Below are positions 11,920 to 23,470 of a stretch of DNA of 64,000 nt, one piece after another. The notes beneath the pieces are model-generated. The model made no database searches, was not told where the DNA came from, and saw only the letters and a program-made list of their open reading frames with translations. The stretch lies in the NCBI GenBank assembly GCA_016584305.1, contig JACEEZ010020527.1:160001-224000 (forward strand), given 5' to 3'. Position 1 is the stretch's first letter. Every line of letters begins with the position of its first letter. A program made the translations under genes and the position numbers. The stretch comes from Chionoecetes opilio. Lineage: Eukaryota > Arthropoda > Malacostraca > Decapoda > Majidae.

Positions 11920-12340
11920 AAGTGTCCCCAANACGGATGGGATAGGAACCTAGAAGACATGGAAATATTATCGGGCAGCCAATGCGGCTTCAGAGCTGGA
12001 AACTCTTATGTCTCCAATTTGCAATGCTTCTATTCCAGAGTAATTGATGTGTGCAAGAAAGAGACAGATTGGTGGATTGTATCTATTTGGATTAAAAAAA
12101 AGAGCCTTCGACAAAGTACCTCATGAAAGGCTGTTGAGGAAATTGGAACATGAAGGTTGACTGGATGAAAATATTAAAAAATGGCTGAAATTTTTTCTGA
12201 AAGGGAGACAGATTAGGACTGTGATTAAGGACTGTGTTTCGGGGTGGAGGAGTGTATTAAGAGCTGTACCTCAAGGCTCAGTGTTAGCACTGATGTTCTT
12301 GATCTACATTACTGACATGGCAGATGGATTAAAAAGTTCG
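11920..12340 (+). pseudogene. CR1-like LINE reverse transcriptase fragment
   Basis: The DNA matches, in inverted orientation, the LINE at 47945-49690. It reads DRNLEDMEILSGSQCGFRAGNS, then SRVIDV, then a DKVPHERLL-like piece (KKRAFDKVPHERL after a run of A), and AVPQGSVLAL-FLIYI near 12260-12320. A run of eight A at 12097-12104 shifts the frame, and TGA at about 12160 stops it. The active-site FADD region is lost at a junction near 12340. One undetermined base lies at 11931. Confidence 0.85.
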
Positions 12341-12879
12341 AGTCAGTTGGTGTGTCTGCCATGCAGCGTGCAGTACACAACACTGTTCGGCGCTACGATG
12401 AGCTGCCTTCCCACTCCCGCTACCCTGTTTCTGGTCAATATAACTTTACCAAATTACCTAACCAGGTCTTTTATTTCCTACTTATATTATGGTGGCAAGC
12501 AGTGACTCCACCATAACAGTGGTGGAGGGAAGAATACAACTCTGTCTCCTCATCCTGGAGTTCACTCGCCATGTCCCGCATGTCGGCACTGTTTGCAGAG
12601 TACGGCTACTATTATGGCTTTATGCAGTTGACTGCTTTTCCTGCACTGTTCAGCTGTATCTGTGACGTTTTTTTTCTTTCTGTGCTCAGCCTCTGCTCCA
12701 GCAAGCCACGTCACGCCACGTCACGTAGCGGTGTTAAGCTTGGTATATCAAGTATAATGTGTGTCTCGCCTGCTGTATTTCGTCACATGTCGCTGCGCTA
12801 TCATGCAAATTTTGCCAGTGTGTTAGACAGTGTTACTCTTCATGTTGTGAGTATAATTTTAATTTATACCCAGTGATAT
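12341..12879. other. Interval with a short dispersed repeat, no gene
   Basis: Bases 12343-12395 (GTCAGTTGGTGTGTCTGCC onward) match 34994-35045 beside the SINE-like repeat there. The rest, including a CACGCCACGTCACG duplication near 12707-12725, shows no supported feature. Confidence 0.5.
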
Positions 12880-12892
12880 ATATATATTTTGG

Positions 12893-12947
<55 letters not shown>

Positions 12948-12972
12948 TAAAAAACTTATATATATATATATG
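12880..12972. repeat. (TA)n microsatellites
   Basis: Two (TA)n runs (12896-12944 and 12957-12972) separated by a short unique spacer. Confidence 0.95.
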
Positions 12973-13117
12973 AACGAACGGTAAGTGAGTGTAAGCGAAG
13001 AGATGCAGTTATAACATCAATATGCCGAGATACATTATTTTGTGCTGACTTTCTGTTTACATGTTCACACAAGAAGTTGTGAGGGCATGATATGCCAAGT
13101 GAAAACCATGAGATGTA

Positions 13118-13691
13118 GTTTAGGTGAGGCGGGAGCAGAGTGGTTAGCGTCACCGGGTGGCGTTCTCGAAGACCCGAGTTCGATCCCGAGTGAGACCCAT
13201 AAATCCACTTGAAATCTTTCTGCACCGTCGAGTGGCCTAAGAACACCCACATGCCCTGTCCATTAACTCCACCTTCGACTGTGAGTGCATGGGAGGACAC
13301 AGGGGGCGGCATGAGCCTCTAATCACAGGCGTCAGTCCAGGGCCAGATTAACGGGGGGGGGGGCTACCGGGGCTCTAGCCCCAGGGCCCCCACCAAAAGG
13401 GCCCCCACCATATGTATATTAGCTTTAAGCAGTAATATTAAAAACATTGGCAATTTACAAAACAAAAACATATTTGCCTGTCTCTGTTTCATCCTTTATC
13501 TCTGAATACCAGTCTATGCATTAATAGTTTTGCATTTGCCAAACATAGGCCTCAAAATACCCACAAAAGTGCTTAATTTTCGTGCAAATATAGGGCCCCC
13601 ACAAAAGCTGAGCCCCAGGGCCCCCACAGCTCTTGATCCGGCCCTGGGCGTCACTATAACAATCCTGCCTGCGCCACCACTGGCGAGGGAG

Positions 13692-13722
<31 letters not shown>
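13118..13722 (+). mobile_element. tRNA-derived SINE, interrupted by a hAT MITE
   Basis: The head at about 13128-13200 resembles a tRNA: an A-box-like AGTGGTTAGCG and a B-box-like GAGTTCGATCCC, the two internal RNA polymerase III promoter parts. A body follows that ends GCGCCACCAC-GGCGAGG and a long A tail (13693-13721). Body copies occur at 8500-8656, 20164-20304 and, for the CCACTT-AATCTTTCT-GCACCGT part, 51460-51560. A 311-bp insert (13337-13647) splits it. It is a SINE rather than a tRNA gene because the cloverleaf is imperfect and it carries a body and A tail. Confidence 0.8.
13337..13647. mobile_element. hAT-like MITE inside the SINE
   Basis: The insert starts CCAGGGCCAGATTAAC and ends with the complement of CCAGGGCCGGATCAAG. 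It is flanked by GCGTCAGT (13329-13336) and GCGTCACT (13648-13655), an 8-bp duplication with one mismatch; other SINE copies carry GCGTCACT once. The 8-bp duplication and CAGGGCCGGATTAAG-like ends suit non-autonomous hAT elements. No coding. Confidence 0.75.
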
Positions 13723-13724
<2 letters not shown>

Positions 13725-13789
13725 TTGTCTTTGCCATGCCGAGTTATATCAAATTCCGAGTTATACAGTGCCGAGTTATAAGGCTTTTA

Positions 13790-13846
<57 letters not shown>
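13790..13846. repeat. (TA)n microsatellite
   Basis: A pure TA run ending at the TA target of the following Tigger-like end. Confidence 0.95.
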
Positions 13847-13849
<3 letters not shown>

Positions 13850-14120
13850 GGAGGTCCCATTATACGAGCATTCGATATACGAGAATCCGATGATACGAGA
13901 TGTGTAAATTAGGGTCTATTTTCAGTATACGAGATCGAAAATCCAATGCTACGACATTCAAACTGGGGTGAGTAAAATTACCAAGTTATTTACTAAAGTA
14001 AATTACAAGTTATTTACTAAAATTATAAAGTCATTTACTGACTATGATTTTACCTAAGGTTGTACGATAATCAATCTGAAAATATGATAATTCTGGTGAC
14101 TCGGTACGACAATGTGGCCT
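13847..14120. mobile_element. Tigger-like family A, one end only
   Basis: It starts CAGGGAGGTCCCATTATACG after TA and matches the complement of 27610-27884, the right part of another family A copy. The match stops near 14120 (GTGGCCTACAAAAATT), so this is a one-ended fragment. No coding. Confidence 0.8.
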
Positions 14121-14639
14121 ACAAAAATTAACATCCCTGGATGTAAGGGAAACGAGCGGGATTGAGTCACAAGGATTGAGTCACAACTCGCTAGCCCAAG
14201 GATTCCAGGATACGCCGAAGCCGCGATAGGGGGAGGGCTGTAATGGTGATGGAAACACTGCTTTAAAATTGAGGAGATTTACTGGTCTCTCGCTCAAACA
14301 CAAGTATTTACAAGCAAGTATGTACAATCAAGTATTTACAATCACGTATATACAATCAACACCTCTAATAGACTCACGTCCCTGCTACCTGGTTCGCAAC
14401 AGCCTTCCCATCAACCATAGGTCGCTGAGCACTGAACACAGGGACGATGGCCAGACGGGAAGGGTAGTTGACCTGGGCAGCAGGGGACGATGAAGTAAGT
14501 GTACACAGCAAAGGTGGAGAGAGAGAGCAACTCCCCGTGTTGACGTCGTTGTACAATGATTCAGATGCGCAGAGACGAGTTTGTGAGCAGTGGAAGAGGT
14601 CTGCGCACCCCTCCCTTGTCCCTTACCTACCCTACCCTC
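14121..14639. other. Interval without a supported gene
   Basis: Contains a short triplication of GTATTTACAATCA-like units at about 14300-14360. Open frames here are short and resemble no family I know. Confidence 0.45.
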
Positions 14640-16400
14640 TCAAGTCTATAGGTGCCTTGCACGTGACGTCACAGCCCTTGTTGTGGCTGCGACAGACGCG
14701 GCTTCAAGCCAAATGCCGCCCGTCGGAGCGAGCTGGAGGACCAACAAACTCCACTTGCCGCCCGTGTTTGCCAGCTTATGGTAATTTTCCCCTACCAAAT
14801 ATATGTTTATCAGTATAAAAGATATACTGTTATCTTCAGAAATGTTTGTTCTATAATATTATCAAATAAAAAACCGTACAACACACTAAAGAAAGGCCAT
14901 TATGAGACTCTCAAGAAATATGCATGAACTTAATAATATTCACCAGCGCCAGCTACCATTTAATATTTTTCGAGAAAACATTTTACATGAAGAATATCAA
15001 TAGAAGCGGAATTTCATTAGCTTTCCATTGCTATATTTTGTTTTCTGATAAATATATTAGAACCATGCATAAATTAGCGTTAACTAAATAAATAACATCA
15101 TGAAATCGGGTAATTTTTCACGATTGATGAGGTTATTTATTTAGTTAATGCTAATTTATGCATGGTACTAATTCATTTATCCGAAAACGAAATACAGTCA
15201 AACCTCGATATAACGGACTAAAGGGGGGGGAGGAGTGGTCCGTTAAAGCCGATTGTCCGTTACAGCGAGGGAATTTTCCCAAGGGTGGAAAAATAAATGA
15301 AAAAAACGGAAAAATTGTGAAATAAATGAGAAATAATCACAAATACAACCAGACTGTGTAGCTATGTTGGGAGGTAAACAGTGACTGGCACTAAATGCTG
15401 AATTTGGTCCGCTCCTACACGTGAAATAGATAAGAAATAATCACAAACACAACCAGACCGTGTAGCTAGTCAAGCTCAAGCTCTAGTGAAAGGTAAACAA
15501 ATTACTACGAGCCAGATTCAGCCGTGGCTTCCAAAGATATTGCTTATTATCATGACTAATGCTCATTATTATATTTATTATATAGTTGTGAAGTGCAGTT
15601 CTATACACGTGTCACTATTTAGGTCAGTGTAGCACTGCGTGTCACCTTAGATAAGGGAGATTTAGGGTGTTGAGGTGACAGGGAGACGTAGCAGCGGCCA
15701 CGCCATAACACTAATAGTCACTATTTTAAACAATACACACCTTCTACATGTACCACTAAATCACTAGCAACACAGGCTCCTTCCTTATAATATTATATCT
15801 TAATATGTGATACATCAAAACTCCTTAAAGCCCAAGCATTCCAAAGTAAAATGAGAAAATAATACAATTATGTTGAGTTGATAATTCGAGCGGCGATAAG
15901 TGGTCTGATATGAAGAAAAGAAAAGAAAAGAAAAAAAGAAAAAAAAAAAAAAAAAAAAAAAAAAAGTCACGCAAATGGAGTCCGTTATATCTGATGTCCG
16001 TTACAGCGAGGTCCGTCATATCGAGGTTTGACTGTATATCAATGAAAAGCTAATGAAATTCCGCTTCTATTGATATGTTCCATGTAAAATGTTTTTTCGC
16101 AAAATATTAAATTGCGAAGAGTTTAAGTGAATATTAATTTCATGCATATTTCTTCAGACTCATAATGGCATTTATTTAGAGTGTTTCACGGTTTTTTATT
16201 TGATAATATTATAGAATAAGCATTTCCGAAGATAACAGTATATCTTTTATACTGATAAACATATATTTGGTAGGGGAAAATTACCATAAGCTGGCAAACA
16301 TAGGCGGCAAGTGGTTTGTTGGTCCTCCAGCTCGCTCCGACGGGCAGCATTTGGCTTGAATCCGCTAGATCGTGACGTCAGTGCAATGCACCTATTGTAT
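14640..16400. repeat. Foldback MITE split by a Tigger-like insert
   Basis: The left arm (14640-15117) and right arm (15118-15192 plus 16037-16400) are inverted complements: GTGACGTCA near 14668 pairs with GTGACGTCA near 16371, and GAGCGAGCTGGAGGACC near 14727 pairs with its complement near 16322. The middle repeats the ATCGGG/CCCGAT stem seen at 1-560, so both belong to one family. Arms are about 0.45 kb. An 840-bp element sits in the right arm. No coding. Confidence 0.8.
15195..16034. mobile_element. Tigger-like family D copy 1
   Basis: Ends CAGTCAAACCTCGATATAAC and its complement, flanked by TA (15193-15194 and 16035-16036). The inverted match continues inward through GGTCCGTTA-type repeats. 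The foldback copy at 1-560 shows the unfilled TA (CGAAATATAGC). A poly-A run (15943-15964) lies near the right end. There is no transposase, so it needed a helper. TA targets and such ends are typical of pogo/Tigger. Confidence 0.85.
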
Positions 16401-16695
16401 CACGCGGCAGCACCGAGGATCTTTCCTCTTCCCCAAGTGATCAAGGGGAGGAGGAAGAACTCTAACCCAGTCATCCCTGCAAACGCAGTCACCTGTTTTC
16501 TCTCGAGCCTCGGAGAGAGCAAACAGGGACTCTCAGCTGGCTACGTGGCAGCTTCCTGTCTCCCCACACATTATTACCACTTGTGAGTGTTATGCATGAT
16601 GTTTTATGTTTAATTAATGTGCAATTATGTTATTTTGTGTGCAATTTCTCTTTCAGAATGCTTTTTCTACAGAATAGATAGTATAAATATTAGTA
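16401..16695. repeat. Flank containing an inverted copy of a family A segment
   Basis: Bases 16590-16693 are the inverted complement of about 16905-17000 inside the neighbouring family A element (shared GTTTAATTAATGTGCA and GAATGCTTTTTCTACAGAATAG). Short pieces of this segment also flank the downstream TA tracts at 17549-17570 and 17693-17715. Bases 16401-16589 show no feature. Confidence 0.7.
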
Positions 16696-17470
16696 CAGGG
16701 AGGTCCCGAAGATACGAGCAGTTAGGTTCCACCTGGCATACTCGTAAAGCGAAATCTCGTATAACAAAATACATAACTAATGGTAAAATATAGGTTTGGT
16801 TCCAGGACCCCATCAATTAAAAAGAAAAGTAAAAAAAAGACATGTTTTTCAAGCTAAAATAAACTATAGCAAACACAACAAACACACAGCGTCTATATTA
16901 CCCACACTGTACTACCTATTCTGTAGAAAAAGCATTCTGAAAGAGAAAATAGCACACAAAATAACATAACTGCACATTAATTAAACATAAAACATGCATA
17001 ACAAGCAATAAAGACGTTGTAATGTAGGGGACGCCGCGTGATACAAGAGAAGGTAGTGTAGGGGTCCCAAGGTTGGGGCCGCACACCTGCTAATTACCCC
17101 TAAAGGTCAGGCCGCGCCATATGCTTAATTACCTTTCAGGTCAAGCCTTGCTAGGGGTGACCTGACTGCGGTCCCTAGGTTGGGGCTGCACACCTGCTAA
17201 TTACCCCTAAATGTCAGGCCGCGCCATATGCTTAATTACCCTTCAGGTCACGGCTTGCTAGGGGTGACCTCACTGGGGTCAACCAAATACCCCTTTGTCC
17301 AGCCCGGGAGTGGTATGGCACACATTTTGAACTTGATAATTTTACTCACCCAAGTTTGAATGTCGTATCATTGGGTTTTCGATCTCGTATATTGAAAATA
17401 GACCCTAATTTACACATCTCGTATCATCGGATTCTCGTATACCGAAAGCTCGTATAACGGGACCTCCCTG
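16696..17470. mobile_element. Tigger-like family A copy 2
   Basis: Bounded by TA, with ends CAGGGAGGTCCCGAAGATAC and the complement of CAGGGAGGTCCCGTTATACG. A second ACGAG-rich inverted layer lies inside. The centre holds two 107-bp tandem units (17063-17169, 17170-17276). Full-length sisters are 33761-34540 and, with a gap, 26215-27884. Non-autonomous. Confidence 0.85.
17063..17276. repeat. Two 107-bp tandem units inside family A
   Basis: Each unit starts GGTCCC(A/T)AGGTTGGGG, passes through CACACCTGCTAATTACCCC and ends near GGGGTGACCT. The same pair lies at 34133-34346; a third copy of the element shows one unit and then the assembly gap. Confidence 0.9.
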
Positions 17471-17475
17471 TATAT

Positions 17476-17479
<4 letters not shown>

Positions 17480-17548
<69 letters not shown>

Positions 17549-17603
17549 TAATATTATACTACCTATTCGAGTTATATATATACTCATTATATATATATAT
17601 ATA

Positions 17604-17674
<71 letters not shown>

Positions 17675-17721
17675 GAGTTATATATATAACTCAGAATAGG
17701 TAGTATAAATATTAGTATATA

Positions 17722-17806
<85 letters not shown>

Positions 17807-17829
17807 GAGTTATTATATATATATATATA
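17480..17829. repeat. (TA)n tracts
   Basis: Three long (TA)n runs separated by short inverted pieces carrying TACTAATATTATACTACCTATTC or its complement in parts. The Tyr-Ile frame across them is an artefact. Confidence 0.95.
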
Positions 17830-18245
17830 CAGTCAAGCCTCGATATAACGGACTAAAGGGGGGGAGGAGTGGTCCGTTAAAGCCGATTGTCCGTTATAGC
17901 GAGGGTATTTTCCCATGGGTGGAGAAATATATGAAAAAAATGGAAAAATTGTGAAATAAATGAGAAATAATCACAAACACAACCAGACTGTGTAGCTATG
18001 TTGGGAGGTAAACAGTGACTGGCACTACATGCTGAATTTGGTCCGCTCCTACATTTGAAATAAATGAGAAATAATCACAAACACAACCAGAACGTGTAGC
18101 TAGTCAAGCTCAAGCTGTAGTGAAATGTAAACAAATTACTACGAGCCAGATTCAGCCGTGGCTTCCAAAGGTATTGCTTATTATCATGACTAATGCTCAT
18201 TATTATATCTATTATATGGTTGTGAAGTGGAATATCTATTATATG
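17830..18245. mobile_element. Tigger-like family D copy 2, right end missing
   Basis: It starts CAGTCAAGCCTCGATATAAC after TA and aligns with the left 400 bp of the copy at 15195-16034. Near 18226 the match ends in a local duplication of ATATCTATTATATGG. No right terminus was found. Confidence 0.8.
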
Positions 18246-19136
18246 GCTGTCGAGCAAAAATAAGAACATGTCGGAATCGCTGGACATTGCTGAAACAACG
18301 GATAGAGGATGCCAATGACTCGGATGAAGATGAAAGTAATGATGAGGATGACAGTGATGACTGATGTGTTTGATTATATGAGTTTCCTCATTGGACGCTA
18401 CTGCAATAGATCTCGTCTCTAAGACACTTGTGTATTTTGTTATATTCTAGTGGGAATAGATTAGCTTAATCTCTTGGATTCATGAAATTCTGTGGATATA
18501 AAGCTGATTAATCTCTGTAAATATGTTAATGTATACGCTACCCAGTTTTGCAGCCATCTTAGATTGGGTGTTCAGAAATATTGTTATTGTACTTTTCCCA
18601 GTCTAATTGGATTATTTAATCTTATTTTTTGTTATGTATTATTAGTTTAACAGACCGTCTATTTTTCAGACCGTATAAATAAAAGTGTCTATTGTAATTT
18701 CATTAGTGTTATTGGATTCCTTGACCACAAAAACCTATGGTTAGACACCAAAATGACTGTTGTAAGTCAAATATTAAGGAAGTTATCAATATAAAACCAT
18801 TACTACGTTGGTGTATTATGTACATTAGCCGCCATCTTGAATTTCTCAAAATGCTCAAGGGTGCCATAATTGCACCCGACGGATTCTTATTAATGGCACA
18901 CTCAGTGATCAATATCCGCAGAGAGCAATTATGCACCACAAATTCCAAGGGTCCTCCCCCTGGCTGCTGGGCTAATATGACCGATGAGCATGCTGCCACC
19001 TGGCGGGAGGCATGGACCGCCGGACAACTTTGTCAATTTACGGACTGGACCAGGCATTTGTCCGGGACTCTGACATATCCCCGGACCTCGGATTTTGTCC
19101 GGCAAATCCGATATCCGGGAAAACGAGGGTTGTTTG
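18246..19136 (+). mobile_element. 3' part of a Tigger-like element (solo right end)
   Basis: The right end reads GAGGGTTGTTTG before TA; inward from the end this is CAAACAACCCTCGTTTTCCC, followed by a series of CCGGA/TCCGG-bearing repeats (18985-19120). Near 18271-18363 a short frame reads NRWTLLKQRIEDAND followed by an acidic DSDEDE tail and a stop, which could be the C-terminus of a transposase. An AATAAA signal lies at 18678-18683. No left end was recognised. The link between the acidic tail and the TIR is an inference. Confidence 0.45.
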
Positions 19137-19142
19137 TATATA

Positions 19143-19986
19143 CAGCTAAGTATTAATTATCCGACCTTGGGGGAACCGAAGGTAGGTCGGATGATTGGAA
19201 TAGTCGGATGTTCGGATGTACATAATTTAATAAATATAATAAAGAATAGATATATAATGTACAGGTGTACTGGTTGGTGTAGGTGTTTGCCTGGCAGCTC
19301 TCTTGAATGTTTCCTGCAAGGTTAACTGCTTTGATGATGCTCTTTTATAACTGAGAAACCTGGAGTGCAACATATACTGGTTCATGACTTCCTGAGTTGT
19401 GAATTCATTCCTTGTTTCCATGAAGGAAATGAATTTTTCTAAACCTTGTGGTGCATCATCCCAAGTCACTTGTGAATTTCCGTCATTAGTTTCTGTACCA
19501 GCATAAAACTTGAACAAGTTATCTTTGGACTTTAAAATGTCCACCACAGTCGTCTTGCCGATGTTAAATTCCCGACATATATCTTGTCTAGGAACACCTT
19601 GTTCTACTTTCCTTATAATATTCACTTTCTGTTCAATGTTCAACACAACACGCTTATGTTTAGTACTTGTAGACGACATTATTCACTGTAGAAAGTAAAA
19701 TAAATGGCCAAAACAAGACACAATGTGGTGGTGAAGCAGCCAGCCAAGAGCAAGTGTAAATAAACTCTGAAAACACCCGCCAACGCCACGCCGCTACCAG
19801 CGCTGCGAGCGGGTAGTGAGAAAAACACGAACTACTTGCCTCCCGCCCGCCGCCGAATTCAAACGTCTGACCGAGGGTCGGTTGTCTGGAATTATTTAAT
19901 AATTTATCCGACTTGGGACATGAAGAAAAAAGTCGGTTGTTTGGACAAATCGGATGTTTGGAGGTCGGATGTTGGGAATTTGGCTG
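19143..19986 (-). mobile_element. Tigger-like element with N-terminal transposase piece
   Basis: The left end CAGCTAAGTATTAATTATCC and the right end, read inward CAGCCAAATTCCCAACATCC, agree at start and at the ATCCGACC block. The left target is TA (19141-19142); the right one reads CA or TG and is probably mutated. It is 844 bp and carries the CENP-B-type domain at 19227-19679. Confidence 0.75.
19227..19679 (-). pseudogene. Tigger transposase N-terminus (CENP-B-type HTH)
   Basis: The 150-codon frame opens with MSSTSTKHKRVVLNIEQKV and continues with IIRKVEQGVPRQDICREF and IGKTTVVDILKSKD, which is the first helix-turn-helix of CENP-B/Tigger/jerky proteins that binds DNA in the nucleus. Thr-Val-Val-Asp after Gly-Lys is in the recognition helix position. 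After about residue 60 comes a WDDAP-like piece, then the text jumps to a segment with FISFMETRNEFTTQEVMNQYML, usual near the end of TIGD-like proteins. The second HTH and the DDE catalytic core are missing, so it is an internal-deletion derivative that cannot cut DNA. It might still bind ends. Confidence 0.8.
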
Positions 19987-20163
19987 CATATACATATATA
20001 TATATTTATATATACACTTAAACCTCGGCTATCGCGCATTCGGCTATCACGCTTTACGGCTATCACACATACCCAAATGTACTACAATCCTCGGCTATAG
20101 CGCATCAAGCTACCGCATGTCACGGCTATCACGCATACTTTCTTTATTTTTTTTTTTAACACA

Positions 20164-20304
20164 TATGGGCCTATAATGCATGTAGGCAGTGACCTCCAGA
20201 GGTGGGATGGTAGACCGTGGAGGTTCACTTGAGGGCTGTGATGGTTGGCCCTCGCCCGTGGTGGCGCAGGCAGGAGTTTTAAAGTGGCACCTGTGATTAG
20301 AGGG
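20164..20304 (-). mobile_element. SINE body fragment
   Basis: Close match to 8516-8650 (GTAGGCAGTGACCTCCAG, GGAGGTTCACTTGAGGG, CTCGCCCGTGGTGGCG). No tRNA head. Bases 20305-20900 around it show nothing I can assign. Confidence 0.75.
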
Positions 20305-21114
20305 TATCTGGATGATTCGAGACACCCTCGTATTTATCACCAGATCGTATTTATCCCCCATTGGAAATGGGAGATGAATACTCAGAATGAAGTAAATCTG
20401 CACGATGAGTAGGTAAGAATCCTAGCTCTTTTGAAAGCCCACTATACCGACCTAATGCCACATTTTCGAACGGAGGACAATTCGAGCAAGTTTACTGTAG
20501 TCAGTAATAAACAAATTTATACGGTTTATTAAGGCCCGTCCACACCAGGAAATGGTGGATGTCTGTGGTGGTGGAACAGGATGAGCTGTGAGTGAGGAGG
20601 ATGCTGCAGCTGCCTCTGCATTTTACGTTATAATGCACTCACTTTTTTCTTTAATCAACGTTCACACAAACATACATACACACACACAAAGGCGTAACAG
20701 CTAGGCGTCCTTGTTCTATAAATATTACCGTCAGGACATTCCAGATAGAAGGGAGTGAGGTCAGGTAAGGTTTCCCAGGTGTTATCACAGGCTGTCAAGG
20801 ACACTTGGCTGACATTGTCGCACGAGCTACGTTGCCAAATGTAAAGGAAGGTATACAGTGTCGTTGTTTTACCCTCAAATTGCAAGCCATTAATACAACC
20901 ATGCAGACGTACTATGCAAATTAATTTTTTTTAAATAGTTAACGTAACAGCTAACAGTATGAGAGACGTCGTCAACAGCCTGTTAACGGTGAACGTGACA
21001 ACAATGCGGGAATCCCATAACCCCACCCGAGGGCACAAGAAGGAAGAGGATATGGTGCAAGGTGATACTGAGGCAGAACATAAAGTGATTTGTTATTGGA
21101 AATCGTAGAACGTA

Positions 21115-21802
21115 AAACAGGCAGTTGACTTAGTGGTAGACTGCTGGAACAATGTTACGCCTGCCACTATCAATCATGCTTGGCGTAACATTTTGGAGGG
21201 TTTGCCTGAGGACCGCCAGGTGGCAGTGCCTGGTAACCCACAGTCACTCGAGACACAGATAGAAGCGGCGGTGGCAGAGGCACGGCAATTCCCTGGAGCT
21301 GGATTTGCTGACACAACGGGTGAGGATATTAGGGAAATTATTCAGCCTCCTGCAGCGACTGCTGACAATATAATGGAAAAGGATGATATGGCAGGTGAAG
21401 CGGACAGCACTGGAGAGGAAGAGGAAGATGACAATGTGCGGCGTGAGGGTTCTTTTTTATCTATTGCCGATATCAAGAGTTATAGATTTGAGTTGCAGGC
21501 TACGCCATATCCTCGAACAAGACTTAACTACTAACAGCGAGTTGAAGTGTTCGTTGATTCGTCAGGCAGTGGCAAGTTATGAGCAGCAATATAATAACCA
21601 CATGAACTGTCTCCATCAACGTCAGATCACCGAGTTTTTACGGGAGCTGCAACCAGGCACAGCAACACAAGAATGGACCGCAACCAGGACCCTCCAATGA
21701 TCCCCGTCATTGATGAACCATCTGACTTTGAGGGCTTCACTTGTGCAACAATGGAAGACATTCTGGACGAGTTACAGGTCCGTCGTGGTGGTCATAAATG
21801 AC
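21115..21802 (+). pseudogene. Tigger/TIGD-type transposase C-terminal part
   Basis: The first frame (to 21532) has QAVDLVVDCWNNVTPATIN and HAWRNILEGL, the alpha-helical region after the DDE catalytic core in TIGD/jerky transposases, then an acidic EEEEDD linker. The reading shifts near 21505 into a frame with LIRQAVASYEQQY and HQRQITEFL (C-terminal helices), and again near 21675 into MDRNQDPPMIPVIDEPSDF ending in ILDELQVRRGGHK and a stop at 21802. AATAAA lies at 21866. The HTH domains and DDE core are absent, and two frameshifts confirm a dead copy. Confidence 0.75.
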
Positions 21803-21886
21803 AACACTCCACACAAGCCTCGGCTCTCATCCATCTAAGCCCCTCGTCATCCCCGAAAAAAGGTAAATAAAGTGCTGTAAAATGTA

Positions 21887-23470
21887 CCGTATTTGCCGGC
21901 GCATAAGACGCACCCGTATTTTACATAAATATTTTGAGAATTTTTTTTTTTAGTGTTTTGAGGACATATTTACTTTTCTTAAATTTATTAAGTTATAAAA
22001 AAAAAGGTTTTGTCAGGGAAATCAAATGATTTTAAGCATGTACCCAAATACAATATTCACAGTGCAGTGAATGTGAATGAAAAATTATACTAGTTAGAAT
22101 GTAGATAATGTGTAGGGTAACCAAAATCGGTCATCATTTATTGCAGGATGCACCACGAATTGATATTCTAATATTATCTACCTATGACATTTAGCTTAGA
22201 TTTAATGTTGTAAGTATGCCTTTGTTGCTTTTCTGCTGTGTTTAGACTTTTTGGAAAATTTGCAGTAAAGATAATGGTATTATTTCGGTAGTGGGCTTTA
22301 AAAAATCTTAGGATTCTTACATCCATTAACGTATATCTTTCTTCATTCTGTGTATTTTGAGCTCCATTTCCCATGGCGCAATCGAATATTAATGGCATTA
22401 CATGTACTACCAAAAATATACCGTTATTTCAGCCAGAAAGTTAAGTTAGGTTACATCATATTAGGTTAGGTTAGAGGTGGGGTTTGGTTTAGCAAGAAGA
22501 TATTGAGATAAAACGAAAATGACCAATACTATGAGGGTGTGAAGCTTAGCAATGTTTGTGGGGCGGGCCTGGAGGGGCAGGACGCCCCCCCCCTCCCACA
22601 CACATGTAAACAAACATTGATTTCCGACAAAAACGAGAGCCAGATTAATTCCAAACACCCCAAAACGATTCAGGAAAACTAAGTTTCGGCCTCAAAATCG
22701 GTGGTTGCCCAATAATAAAAGTTTACCAAGATATTAAGGTCACACTGTAAGGTAACCATCTCTACCTTTTTGTTATTGTTGAAGGTCACCGATGTCGGGA
22801 TAGAAGATATTCGCCATGGTTTGCACCTGTGAATCTATCACAGTCGCGAGGGTTGATTAGTCTTCCTCAGGAAGGTACAGGTGAAGGTATGATGGTATGG
22901 TGGGATTTGGACTTGAGGCGGATTAAGTTGTGACGCTATGATGGGTCTTGGTCTTGGTGTAATGTGTGGAAGGCTTCTGTCCTGTCTACAGGTACCGTTG
23001 CGGCCTTTTTACTAGCACTTTCCAGTTACAGTTTACAGTTTCCTTATTCATAGATATACAGGGGTGAGGATTGAGAGATCGAGGTGGTATAAAGGCCTAC
23101 CCTGTCTCCCATCCATTTACAGTGGAGAGCGGCAGCGGGACTGCGGGAGGGGGGTGATGTTTACATATGACGGCCATCTTGGCAGCAGAAACAGCCAACT
23201 TGTTGCCCCACCTCTTGTTTTCTCTTAAACTCCAACTTTTTATTGGTATTATGCATTACTGTTGATATTATTAGTAACACAGTTACAAATTTGTGTTCAG
23301 TGGTCTGCTGCTCAACACAGATCACTCCAGACCCCCTTAGTAATACACCACTGGCCATTCTGCCTACTTTGCCCGACCTCTCATTAGTAATATGGCCGCA
23401 TTAGACGCAGGGTGAATTATGCATTCCCTTTCTTTGAAAAAAACTGCGTCTTATGCGCCGGAAAATACGG
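21887..23470. mobile_element. Tigger-like family B copy 1 (1.6 kb)
   Basis: Ends CCGTATTTGCCGGCGCATAA and, inward from the right, CCGTATTTTCCGGCGCATAA, with TA on both sides (21885-21886, 23471-23472). It lies wholly inside the family J element and is therefore younger. The interior includes GTTAGGTTA-type repeats near 22443-22475 and a conserved CCCCGACCTCTCATTA-like right part shared with the copies at 24782 and 29003. No coding frame is shared among copies. Confidence 0.85.

Noticed and set aside
13128..13205. A tRNA gene
   Set aside because: A and B boxes are present, but the cloverleaf is imperfect and it continues into a SINE body with an A tail.
17727..17954. Tyr-Ile repeat protein
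   Set aside because: Translation of a (TA)n tract fused to a Tigger-like end.
18709..19156. 139-codon plus-strand frame and its 96-codon opposite
   Set aside because: It lies over the non-coding 3' part and subterminal repeats of a Tigger-like element; no known domain.
21133..21700. An intact host gene derived from Tigger (domesticated)
   Set aside because: Two frameshifts, loss of the HTH and catalytic domains, and intact flanking terminal repeats indicate an ordinary dead transposon.
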